Part shown: positions 12,081-23,676 of the stretch, piece by piece
How the letters are laid out: each line of letters begins with the position of its first letter
Position numbering within the stretch: the stretch's first letter is position 1
NCBI GenBank assembly: GCA_021014945.1
Contig: MU266536.1
Location: 1 to 50,347, forward strand
Length of the DNA stretch: 50,347 bases
Source: Leucogyrophana mollusca
Lineage: Eukaryota; Basidiomycota; Agaricomycetes; Boletales
Reading direction: 5' to 3'
Made by a program: the position numbers and the translations under genes
Notes under the pieces: generated by a model
Databases searched by the model: none
The model's input: only the letters and a program-made list of their open reading frames with translations
What the model was told of the DNA's origin: nothing

Positions 12081-12812
12081 TTTGGCTGGTTATCTATTAG
12101 TACAGTATTTTCCGGACAATCTGCGGGTTAAATCTCTTTGTGGTCGGGAAGGTGGTAGTCTGGGACCAAGAGTTGAGGTCACGATCCAAGCTTAACGTTT
12201 TACGTGGGTTGGCCTATTATTCTATTATTTGACGTCATGACAGCTCCTACTTACAAGATCGATCACCACACATCACAAATGATCAAACGCTCTCGGGACA
12301 GGTTTTTCGACGTTCGACGAGGCAAGAAAAATCTATTGACACCTACAGAAATACACCGATGCTTGCAGGAATGACCACAGCACGGAAATTCGGGACTATG
12401 TACATATGTACAGTATAGCACACGCAAGTACACGTAGTAGGTTAGTAGATAATGGTGCGCGAAGGAACAAACAAGGAGTCAAAATCAAGCAGCGAAGTAG
12501 CCCGGACCAATGCAAGCAGAAATATGCAGCGAGAGACCACAACAGAGAAAAGCGGGGCGCGAGAAGCGCTATTAGTTTGGAGGAAAGTGTAATGTATGTA
12601 TAGCTGAACGTCAAGTGGATGTATGATCCGAAGGAAGGTCCAAGGGGAATATGTACGGCGATCAAGAATCAATGAAAAAGCGGAGAATAATTCCAAATAG
12701 AGAAAATAAGTGAAGTTGTTGGAAAGCCATCAATGACCTTCAGTCAGATTAGTGGGCGAGGAGGTAAGGAAAGGAGGGCGGGAGGGAGACATGGAGCAAA
12801 GTGTGTCGTTAT
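12081..12812. other. Intergenic, 3' region of the Reg1-like gene and promoter of the dehydratase
   Basis: Both flanking genes are on the minus strand. Apart from the TGACGTCA box I see only short chance frames. Confidence 0.5.
12230..12237. promoter_or_regulatory. CRE/ATF-type palindrome TGACGTCA
   Basis: A perfect 8-bp CRE (bZIP, Atf1/CREB class) lies 150 bp upstream of the NAD(P)HX dehydratase start. Stress bZIP control would suit a damage-repair enzyme, but that is inference. Confidence 0.35.
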
Positions 12813-15800
12813 TCAAGGAGTAGTCACCCCGTTGTGCCAGAACGAGCCCAGAAACGCACCAGCATTGGACATGATCTCCACTGCGCGCCCCACAAGCGTT
12901 CCTCCTTGATCTAGTGGCTTCTGCGCCCCAAAATCGCCCCTGGTAGGACTTCGTGGGGTCTTCCGCTCACTAAGACGCGGCGATGACGGATTAGTAGGCA
13001 ATGCAGGATGCATAGTCATCACGGGTGAGTTAGCAGGAGTTGGCTGCCGCGAGAGGAGCTCCTGCTCGTCCAGCGTGGGGGAGGACAGAGGGACAGATGG
13101 TGCCTCGGCAAATTCGGTCCTCGCGATTGGCTTGGCATCGACCACAAGACGTGGTGGAGGGCGCGTCGTCGACGCAGCGGAAACAGTCGAAGAACCGGAC
13201 GAAGATGATGCGTATCTCTTGGGCTCGGCGGGGAGTTTCGGTTGGGCCACGGCAACCACAGGACTTGGGAGAGTGGGAGAAACCGGTTCCCTCTGATCGT
13301 CAGGGCTTACGCTCGAATTGGACCCAGATCCGATCCTACGCCCAACTCTGTCCCGTCCTCTCTCACCGCCCCTTCTGTTGTCCCTGCCCCCTTCCCTATC
13401 GCGCCCACCAACGTACCCTGTCCCAATACCGAGACCGAGACCGTCTGGCGATAAACTCCCCAGTGGCGAGCCTGTTGGTCCACCTGAACTCCGTTCGCGG
13501 TCTGAGGAAAACGATGACGTGCGCGAGATAGAGCGTCCACGGCTTGGTTGGACGGTGGCCTGTGACGACAACGTCGGCGACGATACGGAACGACCACGAG
13601 GAAGCTCGGGCGGGGAGAGGAGAGATGGCGAAGTAGGGTTATGCGACGCCCCAACCCGCGGCACAGGTACAGCCGCGCTGGATGCAGGTACAGTGATAGG
13701 CGTTGTAGCAGCGTTGTTGACGACATTAGTAATCGTGTTGGGGGACGGGGTGCGCGACCTCGATCGAGAACGAGATCTTGACCGAGATCTTGAACGAGAT
13801 CGCGGACGCTCCTCTTGATCCACATCCCCAGTCACAACGACCTCAGGCCCAGAGCAACTTCTACTCCGCCCGTTGGTTACGCTAGCTGCACCACCCTGTG
13901 CATATCTCATCACTCCATCAGTGCCGACATCAGCATCGACATCCATCGTGTCCTTCGAGCTCTTCTCGAAGTATGCCTCGTTTTCGAAAGGTACGTCACC
14001 CTGCGTATTCGGAGAAGCAATGACCGGATCATCAAAAAACTGGGGTGGGAGGCCAACCGATGGTATGGAACCATCAACGCTGAAATATGACTCGCGATGG
14101 CGATACACGTCTTCTTCCCTCCCATCGCCATTCATCACGTCGCCATATATGCCTGGGTCTAATTCGCGGGTATAACTTGGAGGCACGTATACGAGCTCCA
14201 CCGGTGATTCTTTCACGCCATACGTGTACCACTTATTCCCGCGAGTGGGATCCTGTGGATAAGGATAGTGCGAGTGTAGGTCATCATCGGACTCATCGCC
14301 GTCACCGGCGCGCGTCTTTAAAGTTGTCGGCGCGATAAACGCTATCGTGACGAGTTCTTTGTCGGCGGATGGTGTGCGCAGGAGGGGTTGATAGGACGCG
14401 CTGCCAGGTGTCCGCGATCGGGAGTGTGAGTGCGAGTGGGGATGCGGGTTGGACCGCGAATTAGAACGTGAGCTGGAAGGGCGGGATCGAGAGGACGAGG
14501 AAGTGGAAGAAGAGGAAGAACGCTGGGATGAAGGACGTGCAGGTGTGGGTGGATGGCGGACACGCATCTCGAGGACGTCATCGTCCTCCTCATCATCGGA
14601 TGTAGACGAAGAAGATGACGTTGAGAGTGAGTGAGTGGAGGGTGGTGGGGATTTCGAGACATTGGATGTGGCAGGAAGCGTGGTGGGGGATGAAGACTGC
14701 GCGCGTGGTGGGACGCTTGAACTAGCATTAAACTGATGACTGGGGTCAACATCGGGTTCTGCATCGTCTCCGAAGAGTATCAACTCGTCACCCTCGTCGA
14801 TCACACCATCTTCCGAGTCCTCGTCATACCTGCGCAGAGAGACGATAAAATAATACAATTAGTGCACAGCTCTCGCGCAGAATATCGAAACTGACCCGTC
14901 GTCGTCGAAACCATATCCGCCTCCATAGCCTGTGGAGTCAACGCGCCCGTGCTTCGAATACTCGAAACCATATGCGCTCGCTTTCTTGGGCTTCTCGATT
15001 GCGATGCATTGCTCCACGAAAGTATTGAAGCTAATGTGCTTCCGCTTCGGCGGGATGGATTGCATAGCGCTGTCTTGCGCCTGTGTGGCCGACGACTGAC
15101 CCCCTGGGATTTGAGCTGCGGATGTTCCACCCGAAGCTATAATTCGCGGCGGCGAATCTCGTCTGAATGCACGGTTTGGGCCCCAGCGCACGATGTGGGT
15201 GTCGCTTTTGACGTGAAGGAGTGCCGGTCGCTGTGGTATACCCCCACGAGCATTCGAGCCATCGACCTTCTTCAAATCGCCATCGGACATCACCTTTGGC
15301 TCCTCCTCCTCAGACTCGGGCGGACTAAATAGTGGCGAAGAAGGCATGTCACTTGTGAGGAGCTCGCAAATGCTACGATGCTTCAGGATGGGTTTCGTCG
15401 CCGTCACAGCCAGATTTCCGTTCGAGTCCGGTACTGGCAGGTCCAGAGCATCAGCCATGTCTGGTAGCTCTTTTGGCCTTGGTTTGGGCGAATCGTAGTC
15501 GGCTGTGTGTAACGGTCCATAAAGCCATGTTACGTCTGAATCCTTGAGCCTGATGGAGGGTGTCAGTTATTGTTACGTCCACAACAAATGATAAGATATC
15601 TGCGAAAAATGAACGGATTTTACAACGCAATCATTGCGAAGAAGAAGCCCCATCATCGCCATGTGGAGCTCCGCGCTTTATGACCCGACCGCAGCAGAAC
15701 CCGCGCTCGATGATCGCACACAGCATCCCGGGGCTGGGGTTGAAAATCGATAAAATTCCAGATACTCACCAGTTGAGCGTCTCAGGAGTAACAGTCTTTA

Positions 15801-16026
15801 GTTTATTGCGTTGTTTCCACCAGGTGCGCCATGATGCGTTCTCGAGACGCACACCGTTGGCGATTTCGTTCTTCTGACGAGTCATGTTCCGCCATGACCG
15901 CCAAACGTCTTCTTCGCGCCAGTCGTGAGAGAGATAATCAACTTGGCCGCGGGGGAGGTCTGATAGGGCTGTGTCGTCAGGTATTGCGTTGACAGAACCG
16001 AGTAGAACAGGAAGGTAGTTGGCCAT
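12813..16026 (-). CDS. REG1: Reg1-type protein phosphatase 1 regulatory subunit with GATA-like DUF1752 domain
   Basis: Reg1 proteins bring PP1 (Glc7) to targets such as Snf1 in glucose repression. Exons are 16026-15770, 15549-14896 and 14829-12813 (2928 nt, 975 aa), with introns of 220 and 66 bp. Residues about 29-100 match the fungal DUF1752/AreA-N-like domain (VDYLSHDW, RLENASWRTWWK, LKTVTPETLNWLKDSDVTW). Near residue 256 is KRKHISFNTFVEQCI, the typical Reg1 segment; it contains a K-x-I-x-F form of the PP1-docking RVxF motif. The rest is low-complexity Ser/Pro/Arg, including an Arg-Ser dipeptide run (13749-13809), and the protein ends with GAFLGSFWHN. Most of exon 3 is probably disordered. 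The 220-bp first intron is long for this window. Confidence 0.85.
13749..13809 (-). repeat. Arg-Ser codon repeat in the Reg1-like gene
   Basis: A run of alternating CGN/AGR and TCN codons encodes about nine RS dipeptides followed by RTPSP. It resembles SR-protein domains and is a likely phosphorylation target. No RRM is present, so this is not evidence for a splicing factor. Confidence 0.7.
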
Positions 16027-18641
16027 GATTGTTGGAAAGCGGCTACTTCGGTGTATTGGTCAGTTTGTTGACCCTGGGTTCGCGAACGAAGCGACTAGTT
16101 TTCGAAGGCTAATACGGATGGGACTGTCGAGCCTTGAGAGTACTTTGGAAATACCCAAAATTCGAGCAGAGCGCGAAGGAGAAAGACGGCCAGCAAACGA
16201 ACCAAGTTGGCGATGGAAACACAGAGGGTTGGGCCGCGTTTGGACAGGATACGGGGAGATGTCGGATTACGGGAGGAAAAGCGAGAGAGAAAGATTAAAA
16301 AAGGATCACGAGGTAAGGTCCGAGCCCACAAACTCACCAAGAACCGAGCTGACTAGAGCTGACTAGACAGTTGAATTTTGCTGACTGTAATTGCCAGCAG
16401 CTTCAAAAGCTATTAGTCCCCTGCATAGCGGATATTATGGTTGTTGGAGAGAAAGCGACGGCAACTGGCTCAGCCAGGTAAAAATCAGAAGAGAACACTT
16501 TGAGGACTCCGAGGGGACATTCTTTGCTGCCACAGTCCAAAAAAAGAAATTTGCCCACCCTGCTCGTCCCGACCTCCCCGGCCCGGCAGTTTCCACGTGC
16601 CAACCGCTGTCATTTCCCTTGCACGCAATCCAAGGCAATCCATCCCCATGTGCATTCTCGTTCCTGGCACGAATTAAGGCTTATGGACAAAGTTATAGAA
16701 GGTACTTGTCACGCTACTAACCTTGAAGCTTGCTCGAAGCTAGCTTGAAGGGAGCTCTGTGCCAGGTTATCTTCATGCGCCTCGGGTACCTCTCTTCAAA
16801 TTTTTGGCAGACGTGACGGCGAAATGACTGCCACGGAGTCGGTTCAACTCAGATCTCCGATCCGTCTCTCTCCATTTCTTCCATCGACAAGTGTCAAGCG
16901 CGTCCGAACCTCGACCGAATATCCCACTAATCGGGTGAATGTGTATCATAACCTCTTATCCTTACCCCACACTCCCCCACACTCCCATTTCGCTTTAGGC
17001 TTACAAGTGGCGTCCCCAAAGTTGTTAGTTGACGGGCGCACCAGCTTTGGAGTCGCCGTTCCAACCCTCTTCCGCCATGACGTTCCCAAAATACCATTCC
17101 AGAGCTCCTTTCCTTCACTCACCCCTGTAGCCCATGCCCGGATGCGAACGGTTTCCCGCATTCTGTCATAATGTGTCTCCACCACGGCCTTCCGTCTTCC
17201 CCTTCCAGGCTATACTCGGTTCTTATTATATCTGCACCGCTCGTTGAGCCTCAATCGGGCTCACGCCATCGGTAACCTTCTATGCCGGCAACGGCGAGCG
17301 CTCGCTGCCCGCTCCCCACATATCGCTGTGATGGTCGCAGTGCTACGAGCTCCGGCCGTATGAATCGAACTCGATGCTGTGCAAGGTAAATGACTTGGTC
17401 TGTGCACTCAGCGCCAACATTTCTGCGATATTCGTCCGCCGGAGCTTCAGAGTTCAGGCTGCGCAGGTCGTGCCCGTTACGAGATCAGCGTCCCATAAAT
17501 CGTCACTGCGACCCTGGAATGACGGCCATGCCACTACACCACTTTCGAGAACAATTACCATGTCCCGCTCATGTCATATCACCCCGCCCGGAACTTGCCT
17601 TGCCATCTGAGCCGACGGGCTGTCTTTGTGCCAGGATGCTTAGCTGAGCCACTCGGTTTAGATACATAGATGTTCCGATCCTGCAACCACATGCCGTGAC
17701 CGTATCATTGGTCGACGCGAAGTTGAACGCCTCTCGCGCCTCAGATGGTTCCAATCCATCAAGATCGCTTCCCTCGTGGTAAATTTTGAAGGATACGCGG
17801 ATGGTTGTTTTCGCGAAGCATCGCAAAACCTCGCGTTGTGTTCCTGAAGTGCATTGCGCCTGCTTTGCCTTGGAACAGTGCTCGGGGATTGATTGTCAAA
17901 CAAATGCAAGGCCATTCCCACCAGTGATCAACCGCCTTATCGCTCGATAATTGGTACGTACTCTCTCCCGGCTCCAATAGCGCAAACCCATCAGAGTTAT
18001 AACTCCCGGCGGGCGGCGCAGGGTGCGGCGTCATACTCCGAACCTTTACATCGATGACCCTCCCCCCGGATTCTGCGACCTTACCCCTGGGACGGGGTTT
18101 TAGGTGTTTTGATATGACAGCCCACATATATTTCTCCAGCCAGAGGTGGACACAATCCAACAGAGCAACCCGCTTCCCAGGGTACTAGGTAACATATGAA
18201 CTAGCTCAGTGTGTTGTTCGCAGTCGGTGGATTTACACGATGTATTACAGTACGTTAGCGCTGTTCATTGCGCCCAATCACCTCGGTCTCTCAGCCTGTA
18301 TGACCTCTCCCCCTAGCAGGGAAGCAAGGGCGCTTTCGCACTGCAGCAGCCTCAGCGTTCCACATCAAAAGGTTGCGTGGAAATTTGATGTCCATCTCAC
18401 AGGTCCCCCGCGGATTGCAAACCTTTCTCAAGTACAGAGTTCCACAAACCGTAGGTCTACTATGTATTGCTTTGCTTCAACCAATTTGTGGCTCGCAGGC
18501 GGCGATGCCACCTCACAAATCCACAAGGGGCGCCTGTGGTCGGGATTTACCGGCATAAGTTGGGTATAAGTACCGTATCCGCGTCTCTTCGCCTTCGCCT
18601 TGAGGAGTGCACGTTGCGGTAGTCTCTTTGTCCTGTCCTTG
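16027..18641. other. Gene-poor stretch upstream of the Reg1-like gene
   Basis: This 2.6-kb region has no convincing gene. A 10-bp unit GAGCTGACTA is repeated twice at 16346-16365. A minus-strand frame at 17759-18160 is listed separately as doubtful. The left part should include the promoter of the Reg1-like gene and the right end the promoter of the F-box-like gene. Confidence 0.5.
17759..18160 (-). CDS. Doubtful open frame, 133 codons
   Basis: The frame is open on the minus strand, but the first ATG lies about 11 codons inside it (MWAVISKHLKP). It has varied amino-acid content, including a GRVIDVKVRS segment and WWEWPC. Another minus-strand frame (17569-17826) overlaps its end and could continue it through a frameshift or an intron. 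I recognise no family. It could be a decayed gene or chance. Confidence 0.2.
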   Translation of the reverse strand: MDCVHLWLEKYMWAVISKHLKPRPRGKVAESGGRVIDVKVRSMTPHPAPPAGSYNSDGFALLEPGESTYQLSSDKAVDHWWEWPCICLTINPRALFQGKAGAMHFRNTTRGFAMLRENNHPRILQNLPRGKRS

Positions 18642-19598
18642 ATGGCAAATCTCCCTATCGAACTAGTCCGCAAAGTCTTTGAAACGGCTACTGTGGATCA
18701 CCCCACGTACGCGCCCAAATTCACCTTGATTTCGCGAGATGTGCGCGAATGGTGGGTTTTCATAATATCAATGATAAACTAAACCAGGAACCCATTTGTT
18801 GACCACCATCTGTGCAGGACAGAACCGCTCATGTACGAGACCGTCATATTATCCAGCAAAATGGCTTGCAAGGGTTTTCTGCGTGCCATCAACCGGAAAG
18901 GACCTGAGTTCATTGCTCGACACGTGAAAGTACTTAATATTCAACAGCCAGAGACCCCGGACGTCCAATACTTCCCCATCATCAAATCGATAGTGCAGGC
19001 ATGCATTGGAGTCACAAATCTGTGTTGCTGGAGTTACGACCCATCTAGCCACTTCACCAGATGGCTCTGTGCCACCGATCTCCACCCTCGTCGTCTGTGT
19101 TTGCGAACTCGTGACCTATCCTCATACGATGGCATCTACGGCGACTCGTATGATGGTCCGGACATGTCAGTACCCGCATTCTACAGCGGGCTAACTCACC
19201 TCGAGTTCGGTGACCCCTGGGCATACATGTCTTACGCAGCCGATATAGCACGGCTCCCTCAGCTGACGTACCTCGCACTGCACTTCATAGAGCCTGACGC
19301 TCGCAGCGGAATGGACGAACAAGCATCACATTTTCGCACAATACTTTCGTCCGAATCTCTCCAAGTATTCGTCCTGCTCTGCAGAGCTTACCAAGACGAA
19401 AACGGCAGGAAGCGTACTTTCTATGTGGAGGAACAGATCCGTGATCCCCGCCTGCTGATGATGCCTTGGGTGGATCCTCCGAGTAGGTGGGCAACTGAAT
19501 GCTGGAGTGAAGGGCCGACCATGTGGGATCGTGCTGAAGCGATGGTGCAGGGACGGTCTGTGGAAGCGCCTGCCATCGGCGAGATGTTAAAAGTTTAG
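18642..19598 (+). CDS. F-box-like protein
   Basis: Exons are 18642-18751 and 18818-19598 (891 nt, 296 aa), with a 66-bp intron (GTGGGT donor, GTGCAG acceptor). The start MANLPIELVRKVFETA, followed by LISRDVREW and TEPLMYETVIL, matches the shortened F-box-like beginning of many Agaricomycete proteins. In these the intron often splits the Trp codon as it does here. The rest contains Leu-rich stretches (LTHLEFGDPW, LPQLTYLALHF) reminiscent of degenerate LRR units. A role in SCF-type ubiquitin ligase target recognition is possible but untested, and such genes belong to very large and fast-changing families. Confidence 0.75.
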
Positions 19599-19998
19599 GT
19601 CGAGTAGGTGCCTGTTGAATTGTTCTTGAAGTCATATAAGTCTGCGGAAGGTGTGCTAACTACTTGTATAACTTGCTTAAGCAAATGATACAATACTATT
19701 GTAGTCGAATGAGCTTCCCTGTGATACTACTTACCTGCCAAGTGGTGGCCGAGATGGGTACGCGTCCTACTCCAGCTATCCTTTGTGGTCGGAGTGACGC
19801 GACGCGATCACGTGATATACAAAATAAGTCACGTTACTCACCAATGCCCTTGGCCTTGCCGCCAGCCGATAGTATTACTATTAGTACAGCACTGCTAGCA
19901 AAAGCTCCAGCACTTCATGTGAGGGCTGGCCGCTACTTCATACTTATCCTCTCACAATAACCAAGTCTCATTCCTTCAGCTCAGCTGATTTTGCACTG
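19599..19998. other. Promoter region of VPS9
   Basis: This 400-bp spacer lies between two plus-strand genes. It contains the CACGTG composite motif at 19808-19834 and no gene. Confidence 0.5.
19808..19834. promoter_or_regulatory. CACGTG composite motif upstream of VPS9
   Basis: TCACGTGATATA is followed eight bases later by GTCACGT, 165-191 bp upstream of the VPS9 start. The same 12-mer followed nine bases later by GTCACGTG occurs upstream of phosphoglucomutase (10635-10663). Confidence 0.4.
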
Positions 19999-22868
19999 AT
20001 GTCGTCGTTAACGGCCGATGCTGATTCCTCACCAGATAATGGTTTTGACCCCGCTTTTGTGGCTAAACTGGATGGATTGCATGTAGGAGACCAGTCAGTC
20101 TCGAATCATATGCGTGGTACTCCAGATAGTCCAAATCCGTGGAATGACGAGCAACCAAAGCTCGAGCTCAAGCAAGCTCACACCCCCGATCCTACTGCGC
20201 TTGACGTATCGATCGCTACACCCTTTGACCAGCCTCACCCTAGCCACACTGATATCAGAATACCTGCTAGTCACGAAGTACTGAACGAGTTCGACCCGCT
20301 GGCAAACCCGGAGGAAATGGATGCGAGACATGCTTGGGCGAGTGCAGAAGGACATCCGCCCCCGCCGCGACCGTCATCCTCAGGCGCAAATGATCTTCCG
20401 AGCAGTCGAGCTCATTCGAGATCAGGCTCCAAGGATGTCTCAAGAGAAGCTTCGTCATCTCGCCCCAGTTCACCATCACCTTCCGCTTCGTCTTCGTTCC
20501 CGTCGCTTGCCGCACTCGCGCGAACCTTTTCCATTCCAACCCGATCTCCTCGAGCCCGACCTATGTCCCTGGACACTGCGAAACCTATTGCGTCACCAAG
20601 CACCCTATCGTCATTTGCGTTACAGCAGCAGGCTCCCTCGCCTTCGCCATTACAAAGAGAGGCGCAACTTCAGCAAGAGCGAAGCTCTGGAAGTAGCAGA
20701 GTGGGGACGCCCGCAGGCAGTGGCACAGATTCCCCGCTACCGAGCAAGGACAAAGATCCTGCTTTTGATTTTCAGAAGTTCTTGGACCAGATGAAGATGA
20801 AGGGTGCTGAGCCTATTGGGAAATATCTACGATCGTACGTTAAGTTCTCTGGCCATGTATTGTCGCCTCTAGGACCCTCTTGTATTGTGCTCGCTCATTG
20901 TCTTTGGTGTAGGTTCTTAAGCAATTTTGCGAAGAGGACGTTCACTGTGAACGATCAAGTCAAAATCATCAACGACTTCTTGAACGTGCGGTATTTAGCG
21001 CTCTTTTTAACTTCACAATTCAAATGTGATTATTGTAGTTTATCGCTACGAAGATGCGGGAAAATGATATTTGGCGGACTGCGTCAGATACCGAGTTCGA
21101 CAATGCTATGGAGGGAATGGAGAAACTGGTGATGAATCGCCTGTACGATTTGTACGTCATCATAACCCCCCGTTTCTGCACCTGTTGTTTTTAAATTGGT
21201 ACATGCAGTACTTTCACGCCTCAAGTTGCTCGTGTGGTCCCCCCGCGTCCAATCACGGCTGATGATTTGGAACGGGATCGTGTGCTCTCACAGCGTATCG
21301 GGCTATTTGGCTGGATAGAGGAGAAACACTTGGACATACCGATCGGCGAGGGAAGTCAAGGGTTCCTTATGTTCGCCCAGCAAGGTTAGTCCCGGTTGGT
21401 CTCTTGTGCGGGCGGTCGTCGCTGATCCCCAGCTGAAACCGCCTACCTTTATTTTTTCCGAATCGACCCCAGAACTAATCAAGGTTAATCACTACAAGGC
21501 ACCGCGGGACAAACTTATCTGCATCCTGAACTCGTGCAAAGTCATATTCGGTCGGCCACCTGACATATGCTGAAGTTCTGTCGTTGATCTCTATCTCTGC
21601 TCGCGTAGGCTTAATTCGACACCTGCATAAGGACGAAGGCGCCGACTCGTTTGTACCGATATTGATTTACGTGGTTTTAAAGGCGAATCCGGAGCATCTG
21701 CTGTCGAATGTTGAGTGAGTTGTCTCTTCCACTTGGGGAATGATGGAGCTGCTTATACAGGTGCCCCTCAAGATTCATCAACCGCTTCCGTAACCCCCTT
21801 AAATTACAGAGTGAGGCCGGTTACTACCTATCCAGCCTTGTGAGTGCATGGTTTAAATGAAATTTAGACAAGGGTTTTGATGCATTTCGCACGCAAAGAT
21901 GGGTGCTGTTTCATTTATAGAGACTATGGATCATACTTCTTTGTCGAACATTACGCAAGAGGAGTTCGAAAGGTACATCCACCATCCTCTCACGCTTGTC
22001 TACCGTATGCTAACTCACCAGCCGCAGAAATGTCGAAGAAGCTATCCAATCGCTTCCGCCTTCTGAGCCTCAATCGCCGTCGGGTGAACCATTCACCCCA
22101 CTTAAAGGCCCATCGCCCTCCATAACTTCTCCACACGCAGGCGAGGAATCTGCACAGCCTCTTGCTCTTCCTACCCCTGGGCAAACACTTGGTGAAGACG
22201 CCAGGCGTTTGTTGCAGAAGACAGGTGATACGATATCCAAGCCCCTTGGTGCCATTGGCCGAATATTCAGCGAAGCACTAGATGAGAAGCTCACGTACCT
22301 GCCTGGACCGTTTGCTCCGTTCGAGATCGGTCGCGAACAGCGCTCGGAGCAGCACCAGGCGGAAAGATCACAACACTGGGCACATCCCGATCAGATCGCG
22401 CAATTCGCGCCACAGACACCTCTTGGCGTTGGGGAAAGTGGTCAACAAGTGGGATCGTACGCTGCGCCAATACAGACACCTTACAAACCTCGCGTGCGAC
22501 GGATACCGTCGCCCTCGACGCCCTATCATGCAGGTGTAGACGATACGCCAAGCAGAGGGCCCTACACTACCCAGCCTCTCGCAATCGGGCCGTCCCAGAG
22601 TCCTGCAGTACTTCCGTCACACCGGACGCAACTATCGCAATCGCCATCACAGCATGTCTCACGGACGCCAACACCGAATATTGATTACGCTGGCCTTCAA
22701 GCCGAAATTGATCAGGCGCATGACAGGGCAACTACTGCTTCTCGAGATACTCTGGTGCAGATCTTCCCTGGAATGGACACCGAAGTGATTGAATGGGTTC
22801 TCGAAGCAAACAATGGTGACTTGGGGAAGAGCATCGAGGGTTTGCTAGAGATGAGTAATGCATCGTAG
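19999..22868 (+). CDS. VPS9: Vps9-type Rab5 guanine nucleotide exchange factor
   Basis: The protein activates Rab5/Vps21 GTPases in endosomal and vacuolar sorting. Closed model: 19999-20834, 20913-20985, 21039-21151, 21209-21384, 21473-21550, 21609-21714, 21773-21839, 21899-21972 and 22028-22868 (2364 nt, 787 aa). Residues 1-255 are Ser/Pro-rich and probably disordered. A helical bundle follows (FDFQKFLDQMK, KYLRSFLSNFAKR). The VPS9 domain spans about residues 340-490, with the aspartate-finger segment GADSFVPILIYVVLKANP and the conserved Tyr in EAGYYLSSLMGAVSFIE. The C-terminus is a CUE ubiquitin-binding domain (TLVQIFPGMDTEVIEWVLEA, ending SIEGLLEM), as in yeast Vps9. The order bundle-VPS9-CUE is canonical. 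A CACGTG composite motif lies upstream. Confidence 0.93.
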
Positions 22869-23676
22869 AGTCTCGTGAGATCGTGATTCGGTTTTCAGTT
22901 GGTTTGATTCTTTAGTACCTTACGACTCGCATATGTACGTTCGTCGTGCCTACTGCTGCGGAACCGCGTCCTACTTTTGGGAACAGGCATGACGGCCAGT
23001 GACCAGAGCTGCTAGTCTGCGGCCATGAGGCATATGTGCCTATCACAAACTCGCAAGTTATATTTGTGCCAGATCTGCAGGGCCAGAATTCACGATTCAT
23101 CGCGAGAAGTCAGAGCCTGAACGTTTCGTGACGGCACGGCACGGCCCTAGCGTCTACCTTGAACCTTGCTAGATCTTCCCGTCTAAGTTTCACCCCAGGA
23201 CTTCTATCGCCATTGCTTCTTCTCTATATCTGGACGTCCGAGACAACTTTCCGGGGCCCTCGTTTCGTCTATATCGATTCATCTGTGAATCCTGGCACAC
23301 TTTACGCTCAGTAAAGCCTGCTTGGACAACCACGCAAGTCCACCTGGTCTCCCCAGGAACCGGCGTACAACTAGTTTGGTAAACTTCTCTCACTCGGTAC
23401 TTCATGTGGTCGTTCTTACCCCCGTTGGTGCGTCACATGCCGGTGTTACATTACATTTGCGAATGTGGGGTAACCTGGCGGTGTTCACAAAATGGGTCCA
23501 ATCAACGTTAAGTGTATGACAGAGGACCGTGGAGCCGAGGCGCTTGCGCCCTGCCTGCATTCCAGAAAACATATATACAATGAGGGTTAAGGTCTATAGC
23601 ATTCAGATTGCTTACACTGGCAACCATCTCCAATCGTCCCTGCTTTGCAGACCCGCAACTTGAAATCGGTCAAAAA
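22869..23676. other. Intergenic between VPS9 and the MFS transporter
   Basis: About 800 bp without a gene. The right end holds the transporter promoter, with the TATA box ATATATA at 23571. Confidence 0.5.
23571..23577 (+). promoter_or_regulatory. TATA box of the MFS transporter
   Basis: ATATATA lies about 100 bp upstream of the ATG at 23677, in a stretch otherwise free of AT-rich runs. Confidence 0.4.

Noticed and set aside
13040..13818. Long plus-strand frames opposite the Reg1-like gene
   Set aside because: They are antisense shadows of a GC-rich, low-complexity coding exon.
17340..17440. Minus-strand GAGTTCGATTC resembling a tRNA B box with an A-box-like segment nearby
   Set aside because: No acceptor stem or cloverleaf can be drawn. 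The B-box-like part is just an ATCGA palindrome.
21209..22868. Possibility that the VPS9 region is two genes
   Set aside because: All nine exons chain in frame and give the canonical bundle-VPS9-CUE order.
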